From Begonia masoniana (lineage: Eukaryota > Streptophyta > Magnoliopsida > Cucurbitales > Begoniaceae): a stretch of DNA of 64,000 nucleotides. The notes below the pieces were generated by a model that saw only the letters and a program-made list of their open reading frames with translations, was not told where the DNA came from and searched no databases. The translations under genes were made by a program, and so were the position numbers. This document shows, in pieces, positions 11,726-24,430 of the stretch. Each line of letters starts with the position of its first letter. The stretch's first letter is position 1. Location: positions 2,656,375 through 2,720,374 of the forward strand of contig CM039502.1 in assembly GCA_022432975.1 (NCBI GenBank), read 5' to 3'.

Positions 11726-14717
11726 ATGTTGATTCTGAAAGAAGGGACTAGGCCACCATGGGTGGGATTGGGAGCTTCAGTTTGGGTGCAAATAGCTGCT
11801 GGAAATGCGTATAACTTTCCACTGTATTCTCACTCTTTGAAATCGGTTCTGGGTTTTAATCAACTCCAGCTTACTTTGCTTGGAGTGGCAAATGATATTG
11901 GTGAGAACGTGGGTATTCTTCCTGGGTTAGTTTCCAATAAGCTTCCTCCATGGATGGTGCTTTTGATTGGTGCTCTGGCCTGCTTCTTCGGCTATGGTGT
12001 GATTTGGCTTTCGTTAAGCCGAACAGTTCAATCTTTGCCTTTTTGGTTGGTAAGGAGTTCTCTTTCGATTTTTCTTCTTGTTTGTTGTTTGCCTATCTGC
12101 TAGCTTTGATTGATTAGTTATGTTATTTACCCTTTCCCCTTCTTAATTTATGTGTTATGTTTTATGGGAATTGATTATTGGTTTTCAATTAGTAGAGAGA
12201 GAGACTGAGAGGTTTAATTATTATATGTTTTTGGCAGTCCTTAGTCATAAGATGATGGATAAAGTTTGAAGAAGCCCCTATGAATTAGTTTGAATGTCCG
12301 TGAGCTAGCGTAGACATTGAAGATTATATAAAGAAAGATGATGGAAAAAGTTGGAAAATGAATTTATTTACTCTTTTTGTACATCATTCTAAGAATGATG
12401 CGTTGATTTGATAGAATCTCTCCCTCCCTATCAAATATTAGGAGCGTTCTTACGCTATTTTGTTAGTTCTGATAATTGATGCCATCACATGGACATAATG
12501 AAGCTATTACTGGTACCTCTTGGTGCAAGATCGTGAAGTTTTACGAGTGTCATTTAGTAGTCTGCACATGATGATGCATATCTGGGTATTAAGTTAGTAA
12601 AATGCCTAACCATAACGAAAATGTATTTCTCCAAATTTGATTGTACAGAGAAACTGCTTGATTTTGTCCTAGAATCCAGGATATTTATAGCTACGAGTTT
12701 TTATTTTCGTTTTTTAACTTTACAAATTGCAGTTATGGGTTGCACTTAGTGTTGCAACCAATAGTAGTGCCTGGTTTACCACTGCTGTGCTCGTAACCAA
12801 TATGAGAAACTTCCCTCTCAGTCGAGGAATGGTTGCGGCTATTCTCAAAGGCTATGGCGGGCTCAGTGGTGCAGTTTTTACTGAGATCTTCAGCATAATT
12901 CTTCAGAACTCCTCTGCAAATCTTTTGTTGTTCCTTGCACTTGGAGTTCCGCTTCTCTGTATCAGCATGATGTACTTTGTGAGACCTTGTACTCCAGCTT
13001 CCGGCGAAGACCCATCAGAAAAAGGACGTTTTCATTTCGCTCTAGCTGCTAGTGTCGTTCTTGGAATTTTTCTTCTCACGACCACAATTTTAAATGACAT
13101 TCTTCATTTAAACACTCTTATTTCCTATGTTTTTGTCGGTGTAATGGTTCTGCTTCTCATGGCTCCCCTTACGATCCCTGTAAAGATGACATGGTGTCGT
13201 ATGCCAGTCGGCACAGAGGAGAAAATTGTCCAGTCAGCTGAGTCTTTGGAGACTCAGATTCAAGAAAGTAATGGAGGTGAATTGGAAGAACAGCTATTGG
13301 TATCTTCATCCTCGAGAGTAAACTTGGAAGGCTATGCTGAAAGTGAAGATGTATCAGAGGTGGCAATGCTCCTAGCTGAAGGAGAGGGGGCAGTGAAGAA
13401 GAAGAGAAGGCCTAAGAGAGGGGAGGATTTTACGTTTACTGAAGCTATTGTCAAGGCTGATTTTTGGCTTCTATTCTTGGTTAACTTTGTCAGTGTAGGC
13501 ACCGGAGTCACTGCACTTAATAACCTGGCTCAAATTGGGATTGCTCAAGGTGCAAATGATACTACAAGCTTGCTGTCTCTTTTCAGCTTCTGCAATTTTG
13601 TGGGCCGTCTTAGTGGTGGCGTTGTCTCGGAACACTTTGTCAGGTCTGTGCTCTTATCTTTTATCAAATAGAGCTGTAGCTTAGTTTGGGGATATCATAC
13701 AGACCCATCATTGTGTAGTTCCAACCATCTTTATCTCATCAGCAAAGAAAATTCCAAGCATTTTGTGCAGTCTTAATTAAATTTGGGTTCTACTTGTGTT
13801 TATTCAGCTGTGACGGCAGGAAAAAAAAAACAAAGACTAATTTGTTGTTGAATCTGTAGCTATTGAAGTTAGAAATATACCTATAAAAAAACTACCAACG
13901 CTATAAAAATTGTTATGAGAATTATTTTTTATTATCATCTTGTTCATTTTGGTGTGAAGGATTTACACTAAAGTTTCTGACCCGACTTCTCGATCGGACC
14001 TTTTGTTTTGCACTCCGTCATTACCTGTCATTAAGCTTCATTCATACGATCTAGGAGAACTTTAGAATGAACTCCGGTTCATCTATAAATGAAAATTTTC
14101 TATTTTGGCTAACCAACTTGTCAATCTTTATCGGACATTCTTCAATGGGAACTTTTAACATTTGGTAAAACAAAAGCTTCTATGTTTATTCGTCCGATTT
14201 GTTATAAACAACGAGTTGTGTATTTTTCAGGACAAGAACAGTTCCTCGCACAATTTGGATGACACTGACACTGCTAGTAATGATCGTTACCTATCTTTTA
14301 TTTGCTTCTGCTATTGATGGTACTCTCTATCCGGCTACTGCTTTACTTGGGATCTGCTATGGTACTCAAATCTCAGTAATGGTTGCAACTGTCTCAGAAA
14401 TTTTTGGGTTAAAACATTTTGGAGTACTCTACAATGTTATGTCATTAGGGAATCCTCTTGGTGCTTGTCTTTTCTCTGTCCTCCTAGCTGGGTACATTTA
14501 TGATAATGAAGCATCAAAGCAGCATAGACTCGACCCAACGGGCTCTAATTTATCTTGCTTAGGCGCTAATTGTTTTAGAGTCACCTTCGAGGTTCTAGCT
14601 GGCGTTTGTGCTGTCGGTTGTATCTTGAGCATTATTTTAACTAGACGAATAAGGCCAGTCTACCAAATGCTTTACTCTGGTGGTTCTTTTCGGCTGCCTC
14701 AGACTTCAAGTCGTTAA
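11726..14717 (+). CDS. NFD4-like major facilitator (nodulin-like) transporter
   Basis: Three exons, 11726-12049, 12733-13643 and 14231-14717, join in frame to 573 residues. The N-terminal half has the nodulin-like/MFS signature: WVQIAAGNAYNFPLYSHSLK, then LGVANDIGENVG, and the RNFPLSRGMVAAILKGYGGL segment. A long hydrophilic acidic and basic loop (roughly residues 280-350, including KKKRRPKRGEDFT) separates two membrane bundles. The C-terminal half begins EAIVKADFWLLFLVNFVSVG and holds about six more TM helices, ending in RRIRPVYQMLY. The family includes Arabidopsis NUCLEAR FUSION DEFECTIVE 4; substrates are mostly undefined. The 3' UTR may continue through a further intron, with GTAAGG near 14740 and an AG near 15652. 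Confidence 0.9.
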
Positions 14718-16876
14718 AATGGTACGATCAAACCAGGTAAGGTTGAGATCTCTTTCCTAAGCAATTAGTTATGAGCACAAATTAGGATACATTTTTTGTT
14801 TATTGGTTCATGCATTGAAATAAGTTATATCCTGCTTTTCATTGATGTATTGCTTGTTGAGTCTCAACCCATCTCTTTAGATCAGGTATCTTTCCTTCAA
14901 GTTAGCATTAACTGTAAATATGGTAAATGAATTCAGTGCTACAAGCAAACAAAATATTGGATTCTTTAAATACAAGACATTATGATCGTCATATATCTAT
15001 TATGCATGCTTAGGGATGTAATTCAGTAAGGTCTGGCTTTCCAAATTTTTGGGTCCAAATGGTTTGGGATTCACTAGAACGTGTCTAAAAAAATGTAATT
15101 TTAAATGTCAAATAATAGGATTAAGTATGGGTCAGTGTCAGTCTTCATTCAAGGCTTTTACCACAAGCCAACTTGGTTGTTTATCATCCTTGCACATCAT
15201 CTTTAATGGAGCAATTCTTTACTACATACATGTAGATATACAAAGCCTGAGTTTGGAAGCTTTGTTCTTATCTATGGTGATTTTAGCACATTTTGCTTGG
15301 AAATATCTTTAGTTCATGTTGTCACCGTTCTGTTTGAGCAAATAGCCTTAAGTGATGAGACTACCTTGATGGCAACTGTATTCGGTTTTGTTTATTGAAT
15401 ATCTCTCGGCAGGGACATAAATCTGGTCGGTGGCTTTTCGAGTTTTCAAATTAGACCATTTTTGGCTGAGATTTTAAAATGTTAGGCCCCAAGGTACAAG
15501 TCAAGGTCGAAAGTAGTATATGATTATTTTTTAGCCGGATAATCCAGAATCACTACTATCCTAGCTTTATTTTCGTTGTTGTATATAACATATGCACTTA
15601 AATCTCTAGAGAAGCTTTGATTTGAAATTATTATAAATATGGACAATGTGCAGGTGTGGAGGTGTCCTGTTCCGGACAGCAAGCAGTTTTCGACCAAGTG
15701 TAACTTTAAACGCACGGTAGAAGACTTGTCTGTATATGTTTTATGCTTATATCTGAATGTATCTTCTGTAGAACTCTCGATATAAACTAAGTTCTTATGG
15801 GTTTTTTAAATTTTACTTGTGATTGTTTGTGTTTGTTTGGGTGTTCTGCTGAGAAAGAGAGAAATCTTGGCTTTTTCCCGACTTGTTGATCGAACGTTGA
15901 TGTTGTATTATTGACTAACTTTAAAAAAAAACCTCAAATTCATGCTAGAACTCTGCATCATCTAGGCTGAGCTAATAGCATTTGTTTTCAAATTTGAACT
16001 TAGAATTGATCTTTCTTATTTTCTTTAGACCTCGTTTTTTTTGGTGAGATTCGTATCATCATCCCGAGTCCAGTACAAGCTCTTGAGTTTTGGATTTTCC
16101 CAAGGAGAGTTTCTCAACATAAGCTTTCTCTCTTTCACTGTTCTTCAGTCCTGCTCGACCTCAAAGCTGGTAGACGTCCATGGTGGCAGAAACTCCATGC
16201 CTCATTCAAATTCAGCAACCCATTGACTCGCCTTACAGCAACCACGGTTGGATGGATTGATAAAATGCTATATGAAACGTATTTGATCATTAATTACTGA
16301 ATTAGTACGTCATTAGTGATTTAATTGTAGTTAACCAAATTTGATCAACTTTTAGGTTGAAAGGTTAAGAGTCATAAGATAGATTAATAATTTCTGTGAG
16401 ACGACTTTTCTTACCCAATCTTTTTATTTTTACATTATCTCTTTGGATAATATTTAATTAAATTGAGAAACTGTGGACCCATTTGATCAATTAACATGAA
16501 TTGAGGGCGGTTGATTTGGATAAATATATTGTTTCATTGTTCAAGGTTATTCCAAATAAATTAAATATATATTTATTTATTTAATTGTTTTTAGGTTAAA
16601 CCATTCATGCATAAGGTCACATCACTGGGCAGGCAGAATTCATACCAAAATCTTTTATTTTTATTTTTATTTTATTGTTTAAGAGAGAGAGAGAGAATAA
16701 TTATAGAATTAATAAATTGAACTAATCTTATTGGGAAGACAAAAATATAAATTAGAACTGGGATCCGTTGCCTTGCCTTTGTGTGATTCCAAGGAATTGA
16801 ATGGCATGGAAGATGACACGTCCTGTTCTTTTTTAATTCTTACTAACAGTTCGTTTATTTTTTAATTACGTTTTTA
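14718..16876. other. 3' UTR and intergenic DNA
   Basis: The first ~1 kb probably includes the spliced 3' UTR of the transporter gene, with AT-rich DNA ending near 15800. The short open frames at 15049-15312 and 16041-16226 resemble nothing I know. No RNA gene or transposon end is clear. Confidence 0.5.
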
Positions 16877-17395
16877 GGGTAAAGTGCAATTTGGCCCCTA
16901 CAACTAGGTGAAATTGACAATTTACACCATAAACTTGGATAATGGACAATTTGGCCCCTACTACTAAGATAAAGTGCAATTTGGCCCATACCGTCATATT
17001 TTCTGTCAAAAAGTAACGTTTTTTGGCTTGTTTATTTTTTTTTCTCGAAATGTCCCTCACTGGACCGAACCGGACAGGACCGGTTCGGCTAATTCCACTC
17101 TGTTTTTTTTTTTTAAATTATATTCCTCTGTCTTCTTTTTTTCGAGAATTTAAAAAAAAAAAAAAAAACTAGAGTGGAATTAGCCGAACCGGTCCTGTCC
17201 GGTTCGGTCCAGTGAGGGGCATTTCGGGAAAAAAAAAATAAACAAGTCAAAAAACGTTATTTTTTGACGGAAAATATGACGGTAGGTGCCAAATTGCACT
17301 TTACCCTAGTAGTAGGGGCCAAATTGTCCATTATCTAAGTTTACGGTGTAAATTGCCCATTTCAACTAGTTGTAGGGGTCAAATTGCACTTTACC
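16877..17395. mobile_element. Fold-back (MULE-type) non-autonomous element
   Basis: Two arms of about 224 bp, 16877-17100 and 17172-17395, are inverted copies around a ~71-bp A/T loop. The ends read GGGTAAAGTGCAATTTGG and its complement. Within each arm the phrase CAATTTGGCCCCTA recurs two to three times, and both inner arms carry a CCGAACCGG-type motif. Flanks TTACGTTTTTA (16866-16876) and TTACTTTTTA (17396-17405) look like an eroded target duplication. The same outer ends occur on the element at 47109-55098. It encodes no protein; the open frame on the minus strand is a by-product. Confidence 0.8.
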
Positions 17396-18985
17396 TTACT
17401 TTTTAATTTTTACATATTCTGAAAAATCGAACGAGAAAAAAAAAATAATAATAGACACCAAAATTTACGTGAAAATCCTAGAAGAGAAAAAAAACACGAG
17501 TAGAGAAAATAAATCACTAAGCAAAATTGGTACAATGAGTTTTGTAACTCGAACATCAATATATAGAGAAAATATAAAACCTTAACTAGAATTCGGGTCA
17601 CACCAAATTTTAACAAATATGACATTGTTATTTACTCTACTACTTTTTTCTAATCATCTTATGCCCTAATGATCCCGAATGGAGCTCGAAAATCTCACAT
17701 CAGACAAATCTAACCAAATTCAAAATTGTCAAGTGTAAAGAAATGAACCGTGTACGCTCCTGAGCTGAGAATTCAACATGTTGCGTAAAAAAGAGTAACT
17801 AGTATAGTTTATTATTTAAAATAACAAATGTACAATGCAATTTAAACTATAAACTAATGAAGTATTTACAGCAGACGCTTCGAACTTTTTAAGATTAAAT
17901 AGATCTCAACTTTTTTGTTATCCACATGTCAATCTGCTAAATTTATCATGCAAAATGCACGAGACATTTTTTTTTTTTTTTCTAATTGTGATTCTTATTC
18001 GAATGAATCTTGTACGTTCTATTTTTCAAACGTGATGATTTTTCAATCATCTTCTTCGTACGTTTTTTGCAATTCTTCTAGATTCGACCAGAGAACGGAG
18101 TGCGTGATTTCTATCGGGTCAATAAGTGAGTTAGAGTTATAGAGGAAATTTATATGCATTATATGGGGTCAACAAGTGATTATAGTTATAGGGAAGCTCT
18201 AATCATACCTACGTATATAAAAGATCATCGTTTCCTTATTTTCTTATATCAATTTTATTTTAATTAATTCAGATGTTTATTAATTAGGTATGATTAGAGC
18301 TTCCCTATAATTTAATGTGCGCAAATCCAAGGTGCCCTCTTCACCTTCCCTTTTCTTTGAACAATTCTTATTTAAATTAAAATAGACAAATAATTATATT
18401 AAGTCTAGTTATAATTTATGAGTTATTGGAATTTAGGGCCACATTCAAGTGTAACAGAGAAGACCAAAAGTTTACATTCAACGCTGTTTCATTTATCATC
18501 AAAAGATGTCGATTTAATTTATTCTAACAATTAAAAAATAATAATAAATATAAGATTGTATTCCATTTAATATACTGAATTAAATCGAAAATCGTTATAA
18601 TTGTAATTTAGCAAAACAATTAATTCTATATTATGATATAGTTGAATTTGCATCTCTTCCTTTTTTTTATATGCTATATTTGAATATACTACTTAGTTGT
18701 GCTTGCTGTTAAACAATTTTGTACCACAAAACAACTAATCTTGCAATGCAATTTGGACAACTAATCTTCCTATGTGTTAGATTTGGGACGAAGGTCACGC
18801 GCGACAGGTGCGGCTGGGCATTGTAAGTTGTGAGAGAATCTCAGTGGATAAAAACACAACAACGAGAAGCTCCATCGTTTCCATATGACACTGAGCACAA
18901 AAAACTTGTAGAGAGAGAAAACAACTTCTAGAGAGAGAACTCTCCTTCTTCTTCTTCTTTTCTTCTCTCTCTCTCTCTCAAGAAC
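17396..18985. other. AT-rich intergenic region upstream of the bHLH gene
   Basis: It contains one short MITE (separate entry). The last ~80 bases are a CT-rich leader typical of plant 5' UTRs. No coding content is seen. Confidence 0.6.
18186..18310. mobile_element. 125-bp MITE with perfect 26-bp inverted ends
   Basis: Bases 18186-18211 are the exact inverse complement of 18285-18310 (TTATAGGGAAGCTC at the left end). The interior is AT-rich. If the repeat proper starts at TAGGG, both sides are flanked by TA, which would fit a TA target duplication, but the superfamily is not decidable from this. Confidence 0.75.
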
Positions 18986-21438
18986 ATGCAGCCTTCTAGC
19001 AGAGAAATGAATCAAGAACTCCTCAGCGATCACCTCCAGATCCAACCCTCCAACTTTCTTCTTCATCACACGTCTCACTTCGATCCATCTTCTTCCCACG
19101 ACGATTTTCTAGGGCAGATGTTCTCAACCATCCCCTCATCTACTTGGCCTGACCTCAATCCGGCCATCAATTCCGTCATTACCGGCGGCTCCAGCATGCT
19201 CAGAGACTTCTCCGACGAAACTCCCCTGCCGAATCCTGAAAATGGTGGCTACTCGTATGACGAGTCGGTAAACTTGCCCTCGAAGCTCCGAAGCCACCAG
19301 ATCAGCGGTAGCTCTCCTGCTGTAAAAGCAGCGGCGATGATGCTTCAGCAGCACTTCTTGATGTCCAGAGGAGTTGCCGGCGCTGGAGATGGTAACTCAT
19401 CTGGACTTCTCCCGATGCCTTTATCTATGGAGCCTCCACAAGATGAAGTCACTGATGGCTTGTCTACATTTAAATCTCATAATCCAGTGAGTTGATCGAC
19501 AGTATAAAACCTTCCACCCGTAAGTATAGAGCACGTACTAGCAGGTTTATTCAGTGGCAAATTTTATTTTGCAGGGAGGTGATCAAACTCGCTACAGTGG
19601 ATTCGCCGCCCCGACGTTAAATCATCCACAACATTTCCAGCCTCCTCAGGTATACCCAACCCAACGAGTCTAAATATCATTACATTTTTTTTTTTTTCGT
19701 TTTTCATTCTAATAGCTAAAACCTTGTTCTTCGAACTCAGTCACAAAACCATGGAACTTCAGGTTCGGCGATCAACCAAGTTCCAGCGGGTGGCTCAAAC
19801 GGGGCCACGGCGGGTCAGCCTAGACAGCGAGTGAGGGCTCGGAGAGGTCAAGCTACTGACCCTCACAGCATCGCTGAAAGAGTGAGTCTTCTTCATCTCC
19901 CTCTTTCCTTTCTCGGCATCCTATCGGAAACCCAGAATGGATATCTTTTTAAAACTTACTGACGGAAAATGATTCGTCTGACTTGTTTTGGGTGCGCAGT
20001 TGAGGAGGGAGAGAATTGCAGAGAGAATGAAAGCTCTGCAAGAACTTGTTCCTAACACCAACAAGGTCTGCTTCTCTGCTCCATCTCCAATCATCCATGG
20101 TTTTCTTCATATTTCCATTTTTACCCTTAACTGCAAGAATTGGATTAAAAATCGTTCCAAATTTAACTGAGTTAGATTATTAAAAAAATTAATTAATTAT
20201 TTATATTGTAGATTTGAATTTTTAATGTATAATAATTAATACGATTTGTACATATCGTCACTTGATTTGATGCAGTTTTAATGCATGATATTTTTGTTTA
20301 TTTCGTTAGTTGGGGTTGATTTGATGATTCATTAATGCTTAATATTATAGCACCACCTTCTTCCATGACACCCCGAAGGGCTTATTTGGTCATTAGCCTA
20401 CTAGTTAGTGCTAAGCATGTACCTTGACTCCTCTGTTTTCTATCTTTCCGTGCGTACTTGTTCATGAAAAAAAAAACCCTTTAATCTAGGTTTAAATAAT
20501 AAGAGCATTTAATGAAAAACCCTGATCAATTTAAACAAATGTGAGTATAGTAATGGTCAGTTCAGTCAGCATTAATTGTCTGCAATTATGGAATGTTAAA
20601 CCTCTAATTAATCATCCTCTTAAGCTAATTATATGCCAATTACAGACCGACAAGGCTTCCATGCTGGATGAGATCATTGATTACGTTAAATTCCTACAGC
20701 TTCAAGTCAAGGTGAGAGATATAGCCTACCCTTCCTTTGCGATTAAAGAACTAATTGGGTGAATTTTGTGTGCAAATGGCGGCAGGTTCTTAGTATGAGC
20801 AGATTAGGTTGCGCGGCTGCCGTTGCTCCCCTTGTCGCCGATGTGTCTTCCGAGGTAAAACACTAAAACATATTCACCTGACGCCAGTTGTTTAAGCTTT
20901 CTCCTCAAAAAGGAGAATGGACAGAACACACAAAACGACAGCGGAATAGAGCACGCTTACCCACTTTCTCTCTCATCCTTTCTCTCTGTCTGATCCTCCT
21001 TTTTCTAGTTCTATTTGCTTTCCTCTTTTTCTATCCGCAACCGATCATGTTGTCTGTCCTTTGTAGGGAGGAGGTGACTGCGTCCGGACCGGTGGAAACG
21101 GTGGGGAACTTGGCCGTCCGGGCGGAGCTCAGACGACGTCCGGTAACGGCGGCCTAACTGCGACGGAGCACCAGGTAGCTAGAATGATGGAGGAGGATAT
21201 GGGGTCCGCCATGCAGTATTTGCAAGGGAAAGGCCTCTGCTTGATGCCCATTTCTCTTGCCACTGCGATTTCTACTGCCACGTGTCATTCGAGGAACCCC
21301 GTCATTAGTGGCATCTTGTCCGACGTGGAAGGACCATCCTCCCCTAACATGTCCGCTCTGACCGTCCAGTCAGCAACCTTAGTCAACGGCATTAGCGACC
21401 TCACCGTCAAAGACGCCGCTTCCATTTCAAAGCCATGA
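18986..21438 (+). CDS. bHLH transcription factor, LRL/bHLH66-69 type
   Basis: Seven in-phase exons (18986-19486, 19575-19649, 19741-19881, 20000-20065, 20646-20711, 20786-20854, 21067-21438) give 429 residues. The bHLH domain spans about 220-286. The basic region [19 protein letters not shown] has the His-Glu-Arg triad expected for E-box/G-box binding. Helix 1 ends VPNTNK; helix 2 starts [20 protein letters not shown]. The tail [20 protein letters not shown] followed by PISLATAIS is typical of the LRL1-3 (bHLH66, 69, 82) subgroup, which in Arabidopsis acts in root-hair growth. The N-terminus is Ser/Pro/Gln-rich with a [14 protein letters not shown] segment. The domain is split by introns at the family's usual places. 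A nuclear protein; no frame damage seen. Confidence 0.92.
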
Positions 21439-24327
21439 ATTAAAGGCAGTAGTTTTCTTTTTGTTTCAAACATCTCAGAACATATGAATTAAAACGGCGT
21501 CGTATTTTTAGGCACTTTTCTATCGGATGGCAGAGCCCTAACGGTCAGGACTCGGGACTCTCGAGACCGACCCAAGAAAATAATGTCAACTCATGAAACT
21601 TGAACATTAACGCTAACATAAAACCTAGTCAAGACTAAATAAACCATCATGATGCATTTTCATTCAAAGACTTGAAAATGTGCATTGCCCCAAATACATA
21701 TTACTAAATTAAAACAAAATTCAGATGCCACAATACATCGTGCGGCGTGATTTTCTGGGTGGTATATTAGGTTTTTGATAAGAACAACTCGTGCTCCAAA
21801 ATAAATATGTAACAAAAAAAAAACGTACATCTCAACAATAACAAATCTTAGATTCGAACATAGAAAACCTCTTAACCTAAATCGATATCCATCTTTTAAA
21901 ACTTTAGCCAGGTCTTATATCGAGACTAGAAACCGATTTAAGATTAATTTAGAGAGTACTTCGAATATGGAACAAAAGTGGGTCAAGCAATGCGACCTCC
22001 ACAATATGGCGTTGCGTCGGCCCTCAAACAATTCGTGATGCCACAACTTAAAGAACTTGAGCGCGGTGCCCTGCACACAGACACACATGCCAAGAACAAT
22101 GCAAGTCTCACAACCTAGGCGTCTTCGCGTAACGCCGAATGAGTTTCACTCACCCGACCAAGCAATAATATTAATGAATTAAACAATTGTTCATTTATCC
22201 CCTCCAAACCATTAATTAATCTCCAGAAATACACACAGGATTGGAACTAAAAAGTACAACATTAAAAGGCATCTATTAGACAAACACAAAATCAATTATA
22301 ACTTCTATTGAAAAAGCCTACTAAATGCGGACAATTCATCAACTACAGAAGTTTTACCATTAAAGGAAACATTATCAGCCATCTCCCAGTGAAATCACTC
22401 GATAATACCCCACAGAATTAGCAAATTAAGAACCAACATTTGCGGTTCGGACACTAGCAAATTTGAAGAAGCGAGATGGAAGAATTACAACTAATCTTTC
22501 TTCCATCTAATCTACTTAAATCGAGTTACTATACACTGCCTCAAACTCGATTTCGTTACGTAAACAAGATATGCTGCCAAGTATCGGCTACGAAAGAACA
22601 AGAATAAATACAAGAATCTACTGTAAAAAAACAAGTTTAGAACACATGTATACGTGACCGACAAAGAATAGTCTGATGAACATTAGGAAAACATGTGTAT
22701 CGCACAAGAGATGATCATAACATAGTGTAAAAATTACAGTGTTGCATGGCCAGAAAATCAATTGTCTTCTCTCACATTTACTACCCAATAACATTACCAA
22801 GAGTGCTGATCGACTAAAGATTGAGCAAATCTCAAACTGTGACTAGTGAGTTAGGTTTAGGAGGATGATCAAAGCGACATGAAACATTCTAATTAATACA
22901 ACTTAAAAAAAAAAATCTAAATCTATTGAAGGGACATAAAAGATTTGTAATTAATACAAGAAAGAAACCTTAATTTCATCTTAGGATGACCAATAATAAA
23001 AGTGAAAGCCATAATTTAAACAAGTCGCTCTTTCCGAGTTCAGGTATTCATCGGACAAACTAGTTTGATCTAGATCAACTTCTTCAAACTAAACTTATTA
23101 TTTCGATTTGAAAATTATTACGATTCAAAACAAACCACTTACATTTTGAGTCACAACCAAATCGATCAAAACAAAACATATGATGATTGCACAAATTCAA
23201 ATCTAACAAACTATTGAACAACAAGTCTTAAAGTCGTAAAATTTTATCATAATATTGAAGATCGACTAAACTAAATCGATGAAATTGATTAAACAATGCA
23301 ATCAACAATCGTTTTAACCTTTGTCGAATTGTTTGATTGGTTCCCCTTGGTTTTTTTTTTTTTTTTTTTTAATTTCTCAGGTATCATGGTTATGATTGGG
23401 TTTCACTTATTAATCTCTTTCAAATATATGTTTCTAACTTGTATGAACCTAACTTTTGAACCAGGAAAGTACAAATTTGTGGATATGAAGACATTTATAT
23501 TCAATAAAAACAGCTCAAAAAGATCAAAAACTAAGCAACACAAGACAATGTACCGCAAAAACATTGGAATAAGATGAGTCAATATTCATCAAACACAACA
23601 GATTAGAACAGAATAAAACATTCAAAAGTGTTACCTGATCTGGGAAAGATGATCAACAACTTAAAAAGAAAATTTAATCCTTGGAAGAACGTTCCAGATG
23701 CATAGGTTACTAAAAACTGGGAATTCAAGCAGTGTCTGATTTTCCTTTTTGGGAAACTTTGTACAGAGAAAACTTAGTTCAGACTTCAGATCAGCGCAAG
23801 AATAAACAGAATGAGAACGACAGTTTGATTTTTTTGAAGGAAGAACTCAAACAATGGGGGTTTTTTTAGAAGAATAGAAAAGGAGGAGGATAAATACCAA
23901 AATGTGAAATTATAAAGGGTTAATCAATGAAATAAGACGCCTTGGCAGAACCGACTAAAACAGTACGATCATCATGTGATATTTTGAATTCATTGGATTA
24001 AATGTGTCTTTTTATTTGAAGGGTTTTCTTCCAAAAGAAAACAAAACTCCTAAAAAATTCAATGAAAATGTTCAAATATGTGCAGGCTCAGCATCCGAAG
24101 GAACACTCCCGCTCACCTTCTATGGAATCATTCTCTTATTTGTATGCGCCGACAAAAGGAAGCCTGCCTCAGGCTTAGACAGAAAAGGAAAGTTTGAGAG
24201 AGGAGGAGGGGGAGCAACAGAAGCAGACATCTTGAGGATGAAAGCAAGAGAAGACCCACCATTGACGAGTAGAGAAGAAAAAAACTGAATAACACAGTGG
24301 AGAGAGAGAGAGAGAGGACGATGAAGA
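21439..24327. other. Non-coding region, probably the 3' part of the pri-miR156 locus
   Basis: 3' UTR of the bHLH gene to perhaps 21600, then AT-rich DNA with no supported coding exon on either strand. Because the MIR156 hairpin downstream is transcribed leftwards, some of this may be its 3' transcript. No boundary can be placed. Confidence 0.4.
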
Positions 24328-24430
24328 AAGGGAAGCTGACAGAAAGAGAAGTGAGCACACACCCGCAAAGGTATGTTCTTCATACAATTGCCTGCAGCGT
24401 GTGCTCACTCTCTTCTGTCAGTCTTCAAGC
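24328..24430 (-). ncRNA. MIR156: MIR156 precursor hairpin
   Basis: Read on the minus strand, positions 24420-24401 give TGACAGAAGAGAGTGAGCAC, identical to the canonical 20-nt plant miR156. The opposite arm (24358-24337) begins GTGCTCACTTCTC and ends TTTCTGTCA, the expected star sequence with a few mismatches. The ~40-base loop contains TTGTATGAAGAACATACC. The 5' arm carries the mature strand, as in known MIR156 genes. miR156 targets SBP/SPL transcription factor mRNAs and controls the juvenile-to-adult phase change. The primary transcript must run leftwards, with its start probably between 24430 and about 25080. I see no SPL target in the window. Confidence 0.93.

Noticed and set aside
16866..17060. 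Minus-strand open frame similar to one at 47074-47307
   Set aside because: Both are translations of the shared terminal inverted repeat of MULE-type elements. The similarity is of DNA repeats, not of a protein.
24004..24408. Overlapping open frames on both strands around the MIR156 hairpin
   Set aside because: Low-complexity by-products of the CT/GA-rich precursor; no family resemblance.
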